A stretch of DNA of 64,000 bases, from contig NZ_BAABRO010000027.1 of the NCBI RefSeq assembly GCF_039545035.1, positions 1-64,000 of the forward strand. Direction: 5' to 3'. Below are positions 35,428-43,322 of the stretch, one piece after another. Origin of the DNA: Novipirellula caenicola (GTDB lineage: Bacteria > Planctomycetota > Planctomycetia > Pirellulales > Pirellulaceae). A program made the translations under genes and the position numbers. The notes below the pieces were generated by a model, which worked only from the letters and a program-made list of their open reading frames with translations, was not told the origin of the DNA and ran no database searches. Position 1 is the stretch's first letter. Each line of letters starts with the position of its first letter.

Positions 35428-36144
35428 ATGATTTCAAACCGTTGTAATGCCGGATCTGGCTTGGCCGCATGCTGGGTGCTCATCGCTCTCGCAGCGGTTT
35501 TCGTTTCTTCGGCCGGTGCCGCAGACCTGACATCGGCCGAAGTGAAGGCTCGGCAATCATGGGCCCCGGTCGCCACGGCGAACCAACCGCCGCAACCGCT
35601 GCGTGATCCTGTGGATTGGCCCCAACCGGTTCGGCATGCGGTGTCCAGCGACCCCCAGGGGGGCTCGTACCGTTCGGGGCAAGCCAGTCGTTATTCGCAA
35701 CACGTCCGCACGACGGGATCGGTCGATGAACCACGCTTCGCCGGTCCATCCCAAGCCGAGCCGCCTCGCTATGCCGATGGGGAATCCCCGGTGCACATTT
35801 CCGATCAATTCGATCCGCCTGCGGGACAAAACGTGGGACTGCTTTCTGATTTGTTTGGCGGGGCGATCGGTCCCGGCGATCCGACGCCGACGCACCGCGT
35901 GATCCGTTCGCCGGAATTCAAGATGCCGAAAAACAAATTGGGCGAACGTTACTCGGAAAAACATCCTCCACATTTGTCGCACCAGCAACGCAAGCTCGGC
36001 ACGCCTGCAGTGATCCCCCAGGCCAAGGAGAGTGCGAGCTGGAAAACGCCCTATTCCTATGGTTATTTCGGAGCGACCGGCAAGCGCAGTTGGTCCAAGC
36101 ACACAGGGTATCGGGACCGCTATACCGAATGGATCTTGCGATAA
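35428..36144 (+). CDS. Secreted Pro-rich protein of unknown function
   Basis: The ATG at 35428 starts a signal peptide (ISNRCNAGSGLAACWVLIAL, cleavage near SSAGA) and gives 238 residues. The mature chain is Pro/Arg/Gln-rich with low-complexity stretches to about residue 145, then a more ordered basic C-terminus ending with SYGYFGATGKRSWSKHTGYR. The last segment contains aromatic residues reminiscent of small secreted planctomycete proteins but no named domain. It is a single gene, with a 150-base gap to hemQ. Confidence 0.68.
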   Translation: MISNRCNAGSGLAACWVLIALAAVFVSSAGAADLTSAEVKARQSWAPVATANQPPQPLRDPVDWPQPVRHAVSSDPQGGSYRSGQASRYSQHVRTTGSVDEPRFAGPSQAEPPRYADGESPVHISDQFDPPAGQNVGLLSDLFGGAIGPGDPTPTHRVIRSPEFKMPKNKLGERYSEKHPPHLSHQQRKLGTPAVIPQAKESASWKTPYSYGYFGATGKRSWSKHTGYRDRYTEWILR

Positions 36145-36296
36145 TCGTTGGGGCTTGAAAGCGAAGGCGGGATCGGGATCGCCCTTCTTTCAAATTTGGC
36201 GGCAATCGGGGTAGGATGTTCGCAACGGACTATGTTGCCGCTGTTTGAAACCAAACTGGTTTTCCCTCCCTTACCGACACACGATAGCGATTCACG

Positions 36297-37208
36297 ATGA
36301 GCTCTCCTGAACCTTCCTCGGGGCGTCCGGGCCCCACGTCACCTGCATCGCCCGCTGGCCGTCCCGGTCCCGCTGGCCGACCTGGTCACCGAGGTGCCCC
36401 ATTGCCTGAGCCTTCGGTGATTCCTGAGAACGGATGGCATTGTGCCCATTACTTCTATCGTTTTCGCCGCGAAGCACTGAGCGCTCGATTGAGCGCCGAA
36501 TGTCAAAGTCAGTTCAAAGCCGCGTTGCACCCCGCTGCGGAATTGGCACCCGAGCGACTTGCCAGCTACTGGACCAGCGGTCACCGAGCCGATTTTGGCG
36601 TGATGATCATGGACCCTGATCCGGCCAAGGTGGATGCGGTTCATCAACGCATTCTCGCACCCCCATTGGGGCAGTTTGTCGAAGCGAGTTGGTCATTCGT
36701 GTCGATGAGCGAAGTGAGCGAGTACGTTCCATCGATTGAGGAATACGAGAAACGTTTGATTGCCGGAGGCGAAGTCGCCGGGTCGCCGGAGGTGGCGGCC
36801 AAGGTTGCCGCGTATGAGCGACGATTGCCGATCATGAACGAGCAGCGGATTCGCCCCGAATTCCCCGAATGGCCCGCCGCCTGTTTTTATCCGATGAACA
36901 AAAGCCGCGTGGTCGGCGCCAATTGGTTCACCGAACCCTTTAGCCGCCGCAACAAGATGATGGCCGAGCATGCCCAAAGCGGGATGGCGTTCGCCGGCAA
37001 AGTCAGCCAGCTGATTTCGGTCGGCGTCGGCATCGACGACTGGGAGTGGATGGTCACGCTGTGGGGGCGAAACCCCGAATACTTGAAAGAGATCGTCTAC
37101 AAGATGCGGTTCGACGAAGCGAGTGCCAAGTATGGCGAGTTCGGGCCGTTCTACGTTGGCTATCGAGCAAGTGCCGAGGAAATCCTCGAGCACTGCCAAT
37201 TGAAGTAG
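36297..37208 (+). CDS. hemQ: Coproheme decarboxylase (ChdC/HemQ), chlorite-dismutase fold
   Basis: 303 residues. The first 36 residues are Pro/Gly/Ser-rich and lie before the fold. The rest is a chlorite-dismutase-family protein of the coproheme decarboxylase type: FYRFRREAL opens the first ferredoxin-like half, and the C-terminal half has ACFYPMNKSR with the catalytic Tyr (about residue 198), MMAEHAQSG with the proximal heme-ligand His (about 225), GVGIDDWEWMVTLWG and YKMRFDEASAKYGEFGPFYVGYR. It converts coproheme III to heme b in the last step of the coproporphyrin-dependent pathway, common in monoderm bacteria. The Pro-rich extension is unusual. Confidence 0.9.
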   Translation: MSSPEPSSGRPGPTSPASPAGRPGPAGRPGHRGAPLPEPSVIPENGWHCAHYFYRFRREALSARLSAECQSQFKAALHPAAELAPERLASYWTSGHRADFGVMIMDPDPAKVDAVHQRILAPPLGQFVEASWSFVSMSEVSEYVPSIEEYEKRLIAGGEVAGSPEVAAKVAAYERRLPIMNEQRIRPEFPEWPAACFYPMNKSRVVGANWFTEPFSRRNKMMAEHAQSGMAFAGKVSQLISVGVGIDDWEWMVTLWGRNPEYLKEIVYKMRFDEASAKYGEFGPFYVGYRASAEEILEHCQLK

Positions 37209-37346
37209 GACGACCGGCTGATACTCAGTCCGGCGTGGAAACGTTCTGCCGCAGCGGCAATCAAGCCTACGGCTTCGAAAAAATTATAAGCCGAAGCTTT
37301 AGTTTTGAAGTTGCTGTTTTTGAGCCGGAGGCACTTTTGGGAATAG

Positions 37347-37366
37347 CCTTGGACTTTAGTCCAAGG
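37347..37366. terminator. Hairpin between convergent hemQ and purC
   Basis: CCTTGGAC (37347-37354) and GTCCAAGG (37359-37366) form a perfect 8-bp stem with TTTA loop. It lies between convergent genes and could act on both strands, although the following T-run (TTATCTTC) is weak. Confidence 0.5.
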
Positions 37367-37435
37367 TTATCTTCAGAACTCACGTGTCGGGGTGCGATTT
37401 TCCGAGGCCGGATGCGCTGGAAAAACTTCGCGGCG

Positions 37436-38359
37436 TTAGGAAAACGTTTCGCCGGTGATCCGCTCGAACGCTTCGGTGTATTTCGCTGCGGTTCGCTCGA
37501 TCACTTCGGCGGGCAACGGCGGCGGATCGGATTGCTTGTCCCATCCGCACTGCGACAAATACTCGCGAACAAATTGTTTGTCAAACGAGGGTTGAGCCGA
37601 TCCCGGCGAATAGCTGGCCGCGTTCCAGAACCGCGAACTGTCCGGCGTCAATACTTCGTCGACCAGCACCAACTCGCCGTTGACCATGCCAAATTCGAAT
37701 TTGGTGTCCGCGATGATCAAGCCTTTGGAAGCCGCGTGCTGCGACGCGACGCGGTAGATATGAAGGCTTTGATCGCGAAGTTTTTCGGCGAGTTCCGCAC
37801 CGATGTCCGACACCATTCGCGCGAATGTGACGTTTTCGTCGTGCCCCTCTTCTGCCTTGGTGGCGGGGGTGAAAATGGGCTCAGGCAAAGCGTCACACTG
37901 CTTCAGCCCCGGCGGAAGTGCGTTCCCACATATCTCGCCGGTTGCCTGATATTCCTTCAGCCCGCTGCCTTCGAGATAGCCACGGACCACACATTCAAAT
38001 GGCACGACGTCGGCTTTCTCGACAATCATCGTTCGCCCTTCCAGCGGCGCGGTGTCGAACTTTTGTGACAACGCCTCGGGAATCTCCGTTGCCAGCAGAT
38101 GATGGCGTACCGGCAGAATTGAAAACCAAAAACGGCTCATTTGCGTCAATAAGCGGCCTTTGTTGGGAATCCCGCTGGGCAGGATGTAATCAAAGGCACT
38201 GATCCGATCACTGCTGACGATCATCAGCGAATCTCCCAGATCGTACACATCGCGGACTTTGCCGCTGCGCCGGGGCAATGGCAAATGCGTCGAAAGCAGT
38301 GCTCCGGCGGCGTCGAAGGTATACAGGTCTGGGGGGCTGGATTCGTTTGGGTTGCTCAT
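37436..38359 (-). CDS. purC: Phosphoribosylaminoimidazole-succinocarboxamide synthase
   Basis: 307 residues, the long form of SAICAR synthase (as in yeast Ade1-like sequences). Signature segments: RRSGKVRDVYDLGDSLMIVSSDRISAFD near the N-terminus, EVPFECVVRGYLEGSG-type core (VVPFECVVRGYLEGSGLKEY), and LIIADTKFEFGMVNGELVLVDEVLTPDSSRFW at the active site. It joins aspartate to CAIR in purine synthesis. It is convergent with hemQ and apparently transcribed alone. Confidence 0.97.
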   Translation of the reverse strand: MSNPNESSPPDLYTFDAAGALLSTHLPLPRRSGKVRDVYDLGDSLMIVSSDRISAFDYILPSGIPNKGRLLTQMSRFWFSILPVRHHLLATEIPEALSQKFDTAPLEGRTMIVEKADVVPFECVVRGYLEGSGLKEYQATGEICGNALPPGLKQCDALPEPIFTPATKAEEGHDENVTFARMVSDIGAELAEKLRDQSLHIYRVASQHAASKGLIIADTKFEFGMVNGELVLVDEVLTPDSSRFWNAASYSPGSAQPSFDKQFVREYLSQCGWDKQSDPPPLPAEVIERTAAKYTEAFERITGETFS

Positions 38360-38589
38360 GCAATTACTTTGCCAAAACGACCCTCACTCGGCAACTAGCC
38401 TACTCAGGCGATTCCTGACGGGGCCCTTGGATGGTCGTCTCGCGAATCTCCGGCTTAGAAAGTACAATAATTGCCGTAGAAGGCGGATGGCGACGTGCTG
38501 GAAATAATACGTTACGCTCTCATGCTTCAATTTTCGGTTGCGCAGCCGCGTATGACTCATCAACTTCGGAATTAGCCTGGCAAGACACT

Positions 38590-40086
38590 ATGGGACAGTT
38601 TTTCTTTGATGTCCCTGAGACGGCTCAAGATTTTATCAGCCGGTCGCTCTGGAAAGATGCATATATCTGCGGGATCGAAGGCGTTCCCTGGCAATCGCGA
38701 AATGAGTTCGATGGTTCGCGATTGACGATCACTCGAGGAATCGAGTCCTCGGGAAAGCTATTTTTGACCTGCGTGGTCGATGGCGTCGGTTACTGCACGC
38801 TCAATACATGCAGTTTGCGACCGCTCGAGGAAGCCCACTTGCTGCTGTTGGAATTGGCGCGAGGCAGCTGTTATCGCGCCCGTATCCAATCGGATGCCTG
38901 GGAACGAGCTGGATTGACGTTGACCAGCACGTTTCTAGAGCTGATGGCCGAGGGGACGCAGCGTTTTCTCGATGCAGCGCAGCGTCGCGGTGATCCTGGT
39001 GTGGCGTCAGAGTATGCGATCGAAGCGATTTCAATCTTGGAACAAGCCAACGCGGAACTCGGTGATAGCTACGCGATCCAGTCGGTTTCGTTCCGCAAGC
39101 AACGCGAGAACCAATTGGGGACGTTGTTGGCCGCCGCGGTGGTGCCGCCGAGTCCGACCGAACCCGATCACGAAGACGAGTTTTGTGCCGCATTCAATTC
39201 GGCAGCGGTGCGGTTGAGTTGGGCTGATATCGAAACCGACTCGGGCCGCTTCGACTACGACGCCGCCGAGCAATCGATTCGTTGGTGTGCATCCAAAGGG
39301 CTGCGTGTGATCGGAGGCCCGCTGTTGGATTTCCGCGAGCGGTTGATGCCGCACTGGTTGTATTTGCTCGAAGATGATTTCGAGTCGCTGTTGCAATCGG
39401 TTTGTAATTTCGCCGAACGCACCGTGTTGAAACTCCGTGGATCGGTCCAGCTTTGGAATTGTGCTTCGGGACTGAATACCCCCGGCCCACTGAAGCTTGA
39501 TGACGAGCAAATCATGCGATTAGCGGTGGGGATTCTGCAGACGGTTCGCCGCAATGATCCCAACACTCCGGCGATCATGATGTTTGATCAACCGTTTGGC
39601 GAATATTTGGCAAAACACCGCGACGCCATCTCACCGCTTCACTTTGCCGATGCAATCGCTCGCAGCGGACTCGGAATGGCCGGGTTTGGTTTGGATGTGC
39701 GAGTGAACTACGCCAGCGGCGCAACGCTGCCGCGCTCGGCCATCGACTTTGGCCAAATGATCGACCGCTGGGGGACGCTTGGATTACCGCTGTTGGTCCA
39801 ATTGTCGATTCCCGGAGACCGCGGACCGGATGAAAAGGCGATCTACCCGCTCGAACCACTGCCGGAAACGTCATCCGAGCTTGATGCGAGTTCCGATCAA
39901 TTGCGAATTGCAAGCCCGCTGATCCGCACGCTGCTTGCCAAACATATCGTGCACGGCATTGTTTGGGATGGTTGGTCCGATGCGGTACCGCATGTGTTGA
40001 GCCATTCAGGGCTGATCGATGCCGAGAACGAACCACGACCACTGCTGGATTATCTAACGCGAGTCCGCCGTGACTTTTTAGCGTGA
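38590..40086 (+). CDS. GH10-like protein lacking both catalytic glutamates
   Basis: The ATG at 38590 gives 498 residues; the open frame to the left has no conserved content. There is no signal peptide. Residues 1 to about 195 form a domain I cannot assign. From about 210 the sequence follows a GH10 (endo-xylanase-like) TIM barrel: AVRLSWADIETDSGRFDYDAAEQSIRWCASKGLRVIGGPLLDF corresponds to the usual IEP-x-x-G-x-F-x-Y region. The acid/base motif W-x-x-x-N-E is replaced by LWNCASGLN (about residue 288) and the nucleophile strand ITELD by LLVQLSIPGD (about 399). Without either Glu it should not be a classical xylanase; a binding or regulatory role, or another catalytic layout, is possible. Confidence 0.7.
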   Translation: MGQFFFDVPETAQDFISRSLWKDAYICGIEGVPWQSRNEFDGSRLTITRGIESSGKLFLTCVVDGVGYCTLNTCSLRPLEEAHLLLLELARGSCYRARIQSDAWERAGLTLTSTFLELMAEGTQRFLDAAQRRGDPGVASEYAIEAISILEQANAELGDSYAIQSVSFRKQRENQLGTLLAAAVVPPSPTEPDHEDEFCAAFNSAAVRLSWADIETDSGRFDYDAAEQSIRWCASKGLRVIGGPLLDFRERLMPHWLYLLEDDFESLLQSVCNFAERTVLKLRGSVQLWNCASGLNTPGPLKLDDEQIMRLAVGILQTVRRNDPNTPAIMMFDQPFGEYLAKHRDAISPLHFADAIARSGLGMAGFGLDVRVNYASGATLPRSAIDFGQMIDRWGTLGLPLLVQLSIPGDRGPDEKAIYPLEPLPETSSELDASSDQLRIASPLIRTLLAKHIVHGIVWDGWSDAVPHVLSHSGLIDAENEPRPLLDYLTRVRRDFLA

Positions 40087-40115
40087 TGGTGGCCGCCATC
40101 TTGCAGCAAAAATCG

Positions 40116-40348
40116 TCACCGGCTTGTTGAATTAATCCAGATGTAAATCGCAGCCGTAAGGCACCGGGGCGTGCGTGGGACCCGGCCGCTGACGCGTCGC
40201 GGCTCACTAAATCAACAAGCCGTTAACGGCTTGTTGAATTAATGAAGTTTCCGGCGGCAAGAGGTGTATGATGGACTTTCTAGTCCGTCAATGGCGCATT
40301 CGACGGAATAGGAAGTCCATCGTACGACTAAATCAACAAAGCCGCTAA
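40116..40348. mobile_element. Two tandem MITE-like palindromic elements (core B then core A)
   Basis: Two elements with the same 15-bp ends as 11205-11320. First element 40120-40222: CGGCTTGTTGAATTA to TAAATCAACAAGCCG, with core B (GCCGTAAGGCACCGGGGCG, then TGGGACC and GCGTCGCGGCTCAC), shared with 5745-5818. Second element 40227-40344: the same ends (right end TAAATCAACAAAGCCG with one extra A) around core A, a nearly perfect 20-bp palindrome (40270-40289 and 40302-40321). Flanks are TCAC (40116), TTAA (40223) and CTAA (40345). Outside lie AAATCG and GACTTATGG, remnants of the same host palindrome as at 11190 and 11325. Confidence 0.8.
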
Positions 40349-40374
40349 GACTTATGGTCACGCTTTAACACCCA

Positions 40375-41184
40375 CTACCACTTTTCCGGTACATCGGGTT
40401 GTTGCCAAACGCTCATTCCACCATCGACCAACAACGTTTGTCCGTGGACATGCTCTGCCGCGTCGGATAACAGGAACACCGCAGCGCCACCACAGGCATC
40501 GGGACTGGGGATTTGGCCGTTGGGCGTGTGCAGTTTCATCCAGCTTTCCACCCGTGTGTCTTGGTTGACAATGTCGGTTAGTGGCGTGCGGACCAGCCCT
40601 GGTGCCATCGCGTTGACGCGGATTTGATGAGGGGCCAAAGAAACACACAGCGAGCGGACCATCGCTGCGACCGCTCCTTTGCTGGTGTCATAAGCGGTGT
40701 GATCGGGTTCCGCCAACACGCCGTTGATCGATCCGGTAAACAGCACTCGCCCGGCGATGCCCTGGTCGATCCAACGTTTGGCAAAGGCTTGCGTTAAAAA
40801 GTATCCCGAAGTGACGTTCAAATCGATCGTGGTGCGATACCGCTCGTACGTCATCTCCAAAAACGGCGTATCGATAAACGTGCCGGCATTGTTGACCAAC
40901 AGATCGATGCCCGGCATCGTGTTGTCGATTGCCTTCATCAGCGGAGCAAGGTGATCGTTCGGAGCCGCCGACAAATCGGCGATCAATAACTCGGCTTGCA
41001 CCCCCAAGTCGCGCAGTTCGTTTCGTGTTTGAATCGCGATCTCGTCTTCATCGCGGCCGAGAATCAACACGTCCGCTCCTGCGGAGGCGATGGCTTTGGC
41101 GATCGCGGCTCCGACGCCTTGGGTACCTCCGGTAACAAGGGCTCGGCGTCCGGTCAAATCAAAAGGGGATGGCGGGGGGCTCAT
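40375..41184 (-). CDS. SDR family oxidoreductase
   Basis: The ATG at 41184 gives 269 residues; an in-frame start 15 codons upstream adds no conserved residues. It is a classical short-chain dehydrogenase/reductase: cofactor motif TGGTQGVG (about residues 16-23), NNAG (about 98-101), catalytic Ser in GSINGVLAEP, YDTSK (Tyr-x-x-x-Lys), and a C-terminal AAVFLLSDAAEHVHGQTLLVDGG. Arg in LILGRDEDE after the second strand suggests NADP(H) preference. The substrate is unknown. It has no neighbour on its strand close enough to indicate an operon; upstream lies the long region with the candidate RNA. Confidence 0.92.
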   Translation of the reverse strand: MSPPPSPFDLTGRRALVTGGTQGVGAAIAKAIASAGADVLILGRDEDEIAIQTRNELRDLGVQAELLIADLSAAPNDHLAPLMKAIDNTMPGIDLLVNNAGTFIDTPFLEMTYERYRTTIDLNVTSGYFLTQAFAKRWIDQGIAGRVLFTGSINGVLAEPDHTAYDTSKGAVAAMVRSLCVSLAPHQIRVNAMAPGLVRTPLTDIVNQDTRVESWMKLHTPNGQIPSPDACGGAAVFLLSDAAEHVHGQTLLVDGGMSVWQQPDVPEKW

Positions 41185-41445
41185 GTTAGCAGAGAATCCA
41201 ATCGATGCGTGAGCGAAGTGGGGGGACAAACGGTTCAGGCGGGCTAGTGGCGATTAGGCTAGTGGCGATGAGGCCACTGATTCCGCAGGCCACTAGTCCG
41301 TAGTCAACTCGCAGAGGGTCGGCAGCGAGTGGGCATTGTCACGAATAACGAAATCACAAAAGTTTTGTTGTCAGCGGTTTTCGGGAAAAAAGCGACAACT
41401 TTGCAAGTTCGTCTCATCGACAGGCGAAAGTTTTGCCGACCTACC

Positions 41446-41473
41446 TTGATGACTACCTTAGCGAGTCTAAGAT
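41446..41473 (+). promoter_or_regulatory. Candidate sigma-70-type promoter of the ncRNA
   Basis: TTGATG (41446-41451) and TAAGAT (41468-41473) with a 16-base spacer, each matching the consensus at four of six positions. The expected start point falls at about 41479-41481, on the first stem of the structured segment. Confidence 0.5.
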
Positions 41474-41476
41474 AAA

Positions 41477-41688
41477 GGTTGTGGGACTGAATAAGACCCG
41501 CAACCGCTTCGGTCGTCTAATTTCGGCAGAGGGATCATTTTTCGGGTTCGCCAAAGTCATTCAAAGGCTTGTACAGTAGTACGCTGAGACTTTCGCGTTT
41601 CTCCCAGCGGCTCCATTTTGCCGCCGACCGATCGAAGCATTTCAAATAGCCGGCCAGTGATGTGAAAACGTCATTGGCCGGTTTTTTT
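41477..41688 (+). ncRNA. Candidate structured non-coding RNA, rod-like, with own promoter and terminator
   Basis: A gene-free segment on the plus strand, about 210 nt, lying between two leftward genes. Helices readable by eye: GGTTGTGGG (41477-41485) with CCCGCAACC (41497-41505); then a rod made of GCTTCGGTCG (41506-41515) with CGACCG-ATCG-AAGC (41625-41638, four-base bulge), CGGCA (41524-41528) with TGCCG (41619-41623), GGGA (41531-41534) with TCCC (41602-41605), AAAGTC (41553-41558) with GACTTT (41588-41593), and GTAC (41571-41574) with GTAC (41579-41582) closing an AGTA loop. A strong terminator follows. A rod with large internal loops recalls 6S RNA, but I do not recognise a known family. 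Confidence 0.55.
41650..41688 (+). terminator. Strong rho-independent terminator without an upstream protein gene on its strand
   Basis: CCGGCCAGTGATGT (41650-41663) pairs with ACGTCATTGGCCGG (41668-41681) over 14 positions with two G-T wobbles, loop GAAA, then seven T (41682-41688). The T-run is on the plus strand only; on the minus strand the stem is followed by CTATTTG. No plus-strand protein gene ends nearby, so it must close an RNA-only transcript. Confidence 0.9.
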
Positions 41689-41733
41689 ATGCTTCGATCG
41701 AAACCGCTGGCATGTCACCGCAGTCCCGAGGGA

Positions 41734-43221
41734 CTACGATTTCGCGGGGTCTTTGCCGTCGATCCAAGGACCGGCGAGATTCATGTATTCCGGCTCGACC
41801 AATTTGCTACCAAAATCACCCGCGTTCCATCCAGGGATATGTTTTGGATTGGCACGAGCTTCAGAGAGTTGCTCCCACTTCTTGGCCCAGCCTGGATCGG
41901 TGGTGCTGATCTCGCGTGTTTCCGGATCGACAAAGAACACCTTGCCTTGACGATAGCTTTCCGCACCGAGGTTCACGACGGCGATCGCGGCGGCACCCAA
42001 GTCCGGTGGGTTGTTACACATCATTGGCTCGCCCGCTTCGCATGCATCAAGCCAATTCGCAAAGTGAGCGTAGGTGGTATTGCCAACCTTCTCGGTAGCG
42101 ATCCGCTCGTCTTTGTAGTCGCGTTCATGCGTGACTTGAGGACGTTCGGCAACGAAATCGAACCCGTCGAATTCTTCGCCGTTTCCAAAACGGAACGTTC
42201 CAAAGTGTCCGCGAATCAGTTGGTCGATTCGTGATTCTTGGTTACACATGGTGGCGGTGACCAAGCCTTGGACGCCTTCATTGAAATCGGCAACCACGGT
42301 GGCCACATCGGGAACATCGCGGCCGTCATATTCCATGTAAAGACCGCCCGCCCCAACAACGCGTCCTGGGATTCGCAGTCCGGTGGCTTTCAACATCGAC
42401 GTGGTGCGGTGCACAAACAAATCGGTGAACATGCCGCTACCGAACGGCCAGAATCGACGCCATTGTTTGTACTTTTCACGGTCAAATGGCATATCCGGTG
42501 CAAGGCCTTCGTTCGTTCCGAGCCAGCGTTCCCAATCGATCGTTTTGGGCGTCATGTCGGCTTCGAGTTTGTAGTACCGCCACTGTCCCATGTCGCTATT
42601 GCGGAAGTACTCGGTTTGGAACCCGAGCACCTTGCCAAGCTTGCCGTCCTTGAGCAACGTGTTGACTTCATTCCAAACCGGCAAACTGGTCGATTGCACT
42701 CCGACCTGCATGACTTTGCCGCTTTCACGCCACGCCTTCTCGACCGAAAACGCTTCTTCGACCGTCTTGGTCATTGGTTTCTCGCAGTAGACATTCAAGC
42801 CCGCTGCGATCGAATCGACCGTTTGTTTGTGATGCCAATGGTCAGGCGTTCCGATACAAACGGCGTCAAGGTTTTCTTTCTCGATCATGTCGCGATAGTC
42901 GACGTAACGACCGGGATCGGTTCCTGTGGCCTTTTTGATATGGTCGGCGACCTTGTCTCGCTGTGTTTGATAGACTTCGGCAACACCGACGAGATCAATC
43001 TTCCGGCCTTCGGCGTGCAGCTTGCACAATGTCTTGACGTGCGCGCCGTAGCCGCGACCGCCGGGGCCAATGAAACCAATTCGCATCCGTTCGTTGGACC
43101 CCGCCGCTGCAGTGGCTCGTGTCGCCGAAAGGCCCACCGATGCCGCCGCGGCAACCCCGGCTGATTGCGTCATAAAGTTGCGGCGATTGGTTTGATTCTT
43201 GGTTTGTTTTTCATCGCTCAT
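41734..43221 (-). CDS. Gfo/Idh/MocA family oxidoreductase, Tat-exported
   Basis: 495 residues, with a ribosome binding site (AGGA) before the ATG at 43221. A twin-arginine signal (NRRNFMTQSAGVAAAASVG) is followed by the NAD(P)-binding IGFIGPGGRGYGAHVKTL (about residues 48-65) and CEKPMTKTVEEAF (the conserved EKP motif). The long C-terminal half is the dimerising alpha/beta domain; PFGSGMFTDLFVHRTTSML carries catalytic residues. Such exported members usually act on sugars or sugar derivatives with a tightly bound cofactor. It is probably linked to the sulfatase-rich carbohydrate theme of the region; the substrate cannot be named. Confidence 0.93.
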   Translation of the reverse strand: MSDEKQTKNQTNRRNFMTQSAGVAAAASVGLSATRATAAAGSNERMRIGFIGPGGRGYGAHVKTLCKLHAEGRKIDLVGVAEVYQTQRDKVADHIKKATGTDPGRYVDYRDMIEKENLDAVCIGTPDHWHHKQTVDSIAAGLNVYCEKPMTKTVEEAFSVEKAWRESGKVMQVGVQSTSLPVWNEVNTLLKDGKLGKVLGFQTEYFRNSDMGQWRYYKLEADMTPKTIDWERWLGTNEGLAPDMPFDREKYKQWRRFWPFGSGMFTDLFVHRTTSMLKATGLRIPGRVVGAGGLYMEYDGRDVPDVATVVADFNEGVQGLVTATMCNQESRIDQLIRGHFGTFRFGNGEEFDGFDFVAERPQVTHERDYKDERIATEKVGNTTYAHFANWLDACEAGEPMMCNNPPDLGAAAIAVVNLGAESYRQGKVFFVDPETREISTTDPGWAKKWEQLSEARANPKHIPGWNAGDFGSKLVEPEYMNLAGPWIDGKDPAKS

Positions 43222-43322
43222 GGTAATAAATCCTCATTTTGGGCGCTCTCCGCGATCAGAGAGCTATCGGGTACAAAAAAAAACTGGTTAGTGGATGTTA
43301 AAAAGCGTCCTCCGCTGGACGG

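Noticed and set aside
37046-38068. 340-residue rightward open frame opposite purC
   Set aside because: It is antisense to the well-conserved purC gene and overlaps the end of hemQ; Arg/Phe-rich shadow.
41446-41688. tmRNA or tRNA in the structured segment
   Set aside because: No acceptor stem with CCA, no TpsiC-arm consensus and no tag-peptide reading frame.
42238-43164. 308-residue rightward open frame opposite the Gfo/Idh/MocA gene
   Set aside because: Antisense of a clear oxidoreductase with Tat signal and EKP motif; no recognisable motif itself.
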